Shown here: piece by piece, positions 6,170 to 6,967 of the stretch
Layout: every line of letters starts with the position of its first letter
Numbering within the stretch: position 1 is the first letter of the stretch
Source of the DNA: Bacteroidota bacterium
GTDB lineage: Bacteria > Bacteroidota > Ignavibacteria > Ignavibacteriales > Ignavibacteriaceae
Assembly: GCA_023406915.1 (NCBI GenBank)
Contig: JAEXTR010000131.1
Coordinates: 1 to 6,967 of the forward strand
Direction of reading: 5' to 3'
DNA: 6,967 bases
Notes under the pieces: model-generated
Seen by the model: only the letters and a program-made list of their open reading frames with translations
The model's database searches: none
What the model was told of the DNA's origin: nothing
Made by a program: the position numbers and the translations under genes

Positions 6170-6925
6170 TTACTCTTCCCGTGCTTCCTGCATCATTTGT
6201 TGGGCAAGGTCATGTCCAAGAAATTTATCGATGCCCGCATGGATCAGATACAGCAGGGGTGTGACCAGAATGGCAACGGAGAACTTATAAATGTAATTCA
6301 TGATCATGACGGCAATAACCCATTTCAGGTCATAGCCCGCACCGATGTAAAAGGCAATGAAAAGCACCACAAAGCTGTCAATCAACTGGCTAACCACCGT
6401 TGAGCCGGTTGCGCGGAGCCAGATTTTCTTGCTGCCGGTGATTGATTTAATTTTATGAAACACCGTTACATCAATCAGCTGACTTACAAGGAATGCGATC
6501 AGGGATCCCACAATAATCCACATCCCCTGCCCAAAGATCACATTGAACGCAATACTCTGATCAGGCAAACCCTTTTCCGCATTTGCAGTGATCCACCAGT
6601 CTGCCGGTGATAATCCCATTGCAATAAATACCATTCCGTATGCATAGGTGATCAGCCCTGCAGCGGTAAAACTGAGGAATCGTACCCCTTTTCTGCCATA
6701 ATACTCATTGATCACATCCGTGAAAATAAAAACAAGCGGCCACAGCAGCACACCGGCTGTCAAATTGAATGAGAGCTCTATTCCAAATATCTGCCATTGT
6801 ACAGGATGGAAACCGAAAGTGGATTCCAGCGAAAAAATTTTGACCCCGATAAATTCAGCAAGTAAGGCATTCGAGATGAAAAATGCGCTCAGCAAAAAAT
6901 AGAGAATGTTTCTTTTTTCTTTCAT
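6170..6925 (-). CDS. yhhQ: Queuosine precursor transporter, YhhQ/VUT family
   Basis: This is a 251-residue inner-membrane protein with about six hydrophobic segments (near residues 8-31, 51-68, 84-104, 129-150, 175-196 and 203-225). The family signature T-D-V-I-N-E-Y-Y-G is at 69-77, after the second segment, and R-x-T-G-S-T-V-V-S-Q-L-I-D is at 171-183; both are conserved in the YhhQ/VUT (formerly DUF165) family. The Escherichia coli member imports preQ0 and preQ1, precursors of the tRNA wobble base queuosine. The exact substrate here (preQ0, preQ1 or queuine) cannot be read from sequence. Length is at the upper end of the family. No queuosine-synthesis gene is visible next to it. It converges on the CotH gene with a 16-base gap and begins 42 bases from the window's right edge. 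The family call is firm. Confidence 0.93.
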   Translation of the reverse strand: MKEKRNILYFLLSAFFISNALLAEFIGVKIFSLESTFGFHPVQWQIFGIELSFNLTAGVLLWPLVFIFTDVINEYYGRKGVRFLSFTAAGLITYAYGMVFIAMGLSPADWWITANAEKGLPDQSIAFNVIFGQGMWIIVGSLIAFLVSQLIDVTVFHKIKSITGSKKIWLRATGSTVVSQLIDSFVVLFIAFYIGAGYDLKWVIAVMIMNYIYKFSVAILVTPLLYLIHAGIDKFLGHDLAQQMMQEAREE

Positions 6926-6947
6926 AACCGGTATCAGTTTCTTTGGG

Positions 6948-6958
6948 TAAAAATAGTA
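6948..6958 (-). promoter_or_regulatory. Candidate promoter element upstream of the transporter
   Basis: On the minus strand this stretch reads TACTATTTTTA, ending 22 bases before the transporter ATG. It includes TATTTTTA, one mismatch from the FCB-group -7 consensus TAnnTTTG, and TACTAT, which matches 4 of 6 bases of a sigma-70 -10 box. The matching -33/-35 element would fall outside the window, so this is only a candidate. Confidence 0.22.
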
Positions 6959-6967
6959 TTGAGCATG

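Overview
This 6,967-base window looks like chromosomal DNA from a bacterium of the Fibrobacteres-Chlorobi-Bacteroidetes (FCB) group. The best fit is Ignavibacteria/Chlorobi-like. The main clue is the C-terminus of the second gene product, which carries a type IX secretion (T9SS) sorting domain of the 'YPNPFNP' kind common in that lineage. The weak or absent Shine-Dalgarno sequences in front of the genes fit the same group. I see no rRNA, tRNA, CRISPR array, insertion sequence or phage gene, and coding sequence fills almost the whole window.

Layout. Positions 26-3781 (+) encode a 1,251-residue cytoplasmic AAA+ protein with three tandem CbxX/CfqX (CbbX/SpoVK/EccA-type) ATPase modules. These follow a helical, TPR-like N-terminus, a long acidic Pro/Glu-rich linker and an unassigned beta-rich domain. 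The first two ATPase modules have all the motifs of active enzymes. The third keeps the P-loop but has a swapped Walker B, no arginine finger and no sensor-1 signature. The frame is open to the left edge, so the true start may lie outside the window.

After 41 bases that include a perfect 9-bp hairpin across the stop codon, positions 3823-6153 (+) encode a secreted 776-residue CotH-family protein. Its order is signal peptide, CotH kinase-like domain, Ig-like segment, lamin-tail domain and T9SS sorting domain. Convergent to it, with a 16-base gap, positions 6170-6925 (-) encode a YhhQ/VUT-family queuosine-precursor transporter.

How they may work together. The AAA+ gene and the CotH gene share a strand and are close enough for one transcript, so they may be functionally linked, for example cytoplasmic remodelling paired with an exported surface protein. 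That link is inference. The transporter is probably an unrelated housekeeping gene for tRNA queuosine salvage. The most unusual item is the triple CbxX-type protein with a degenerate third ring module.
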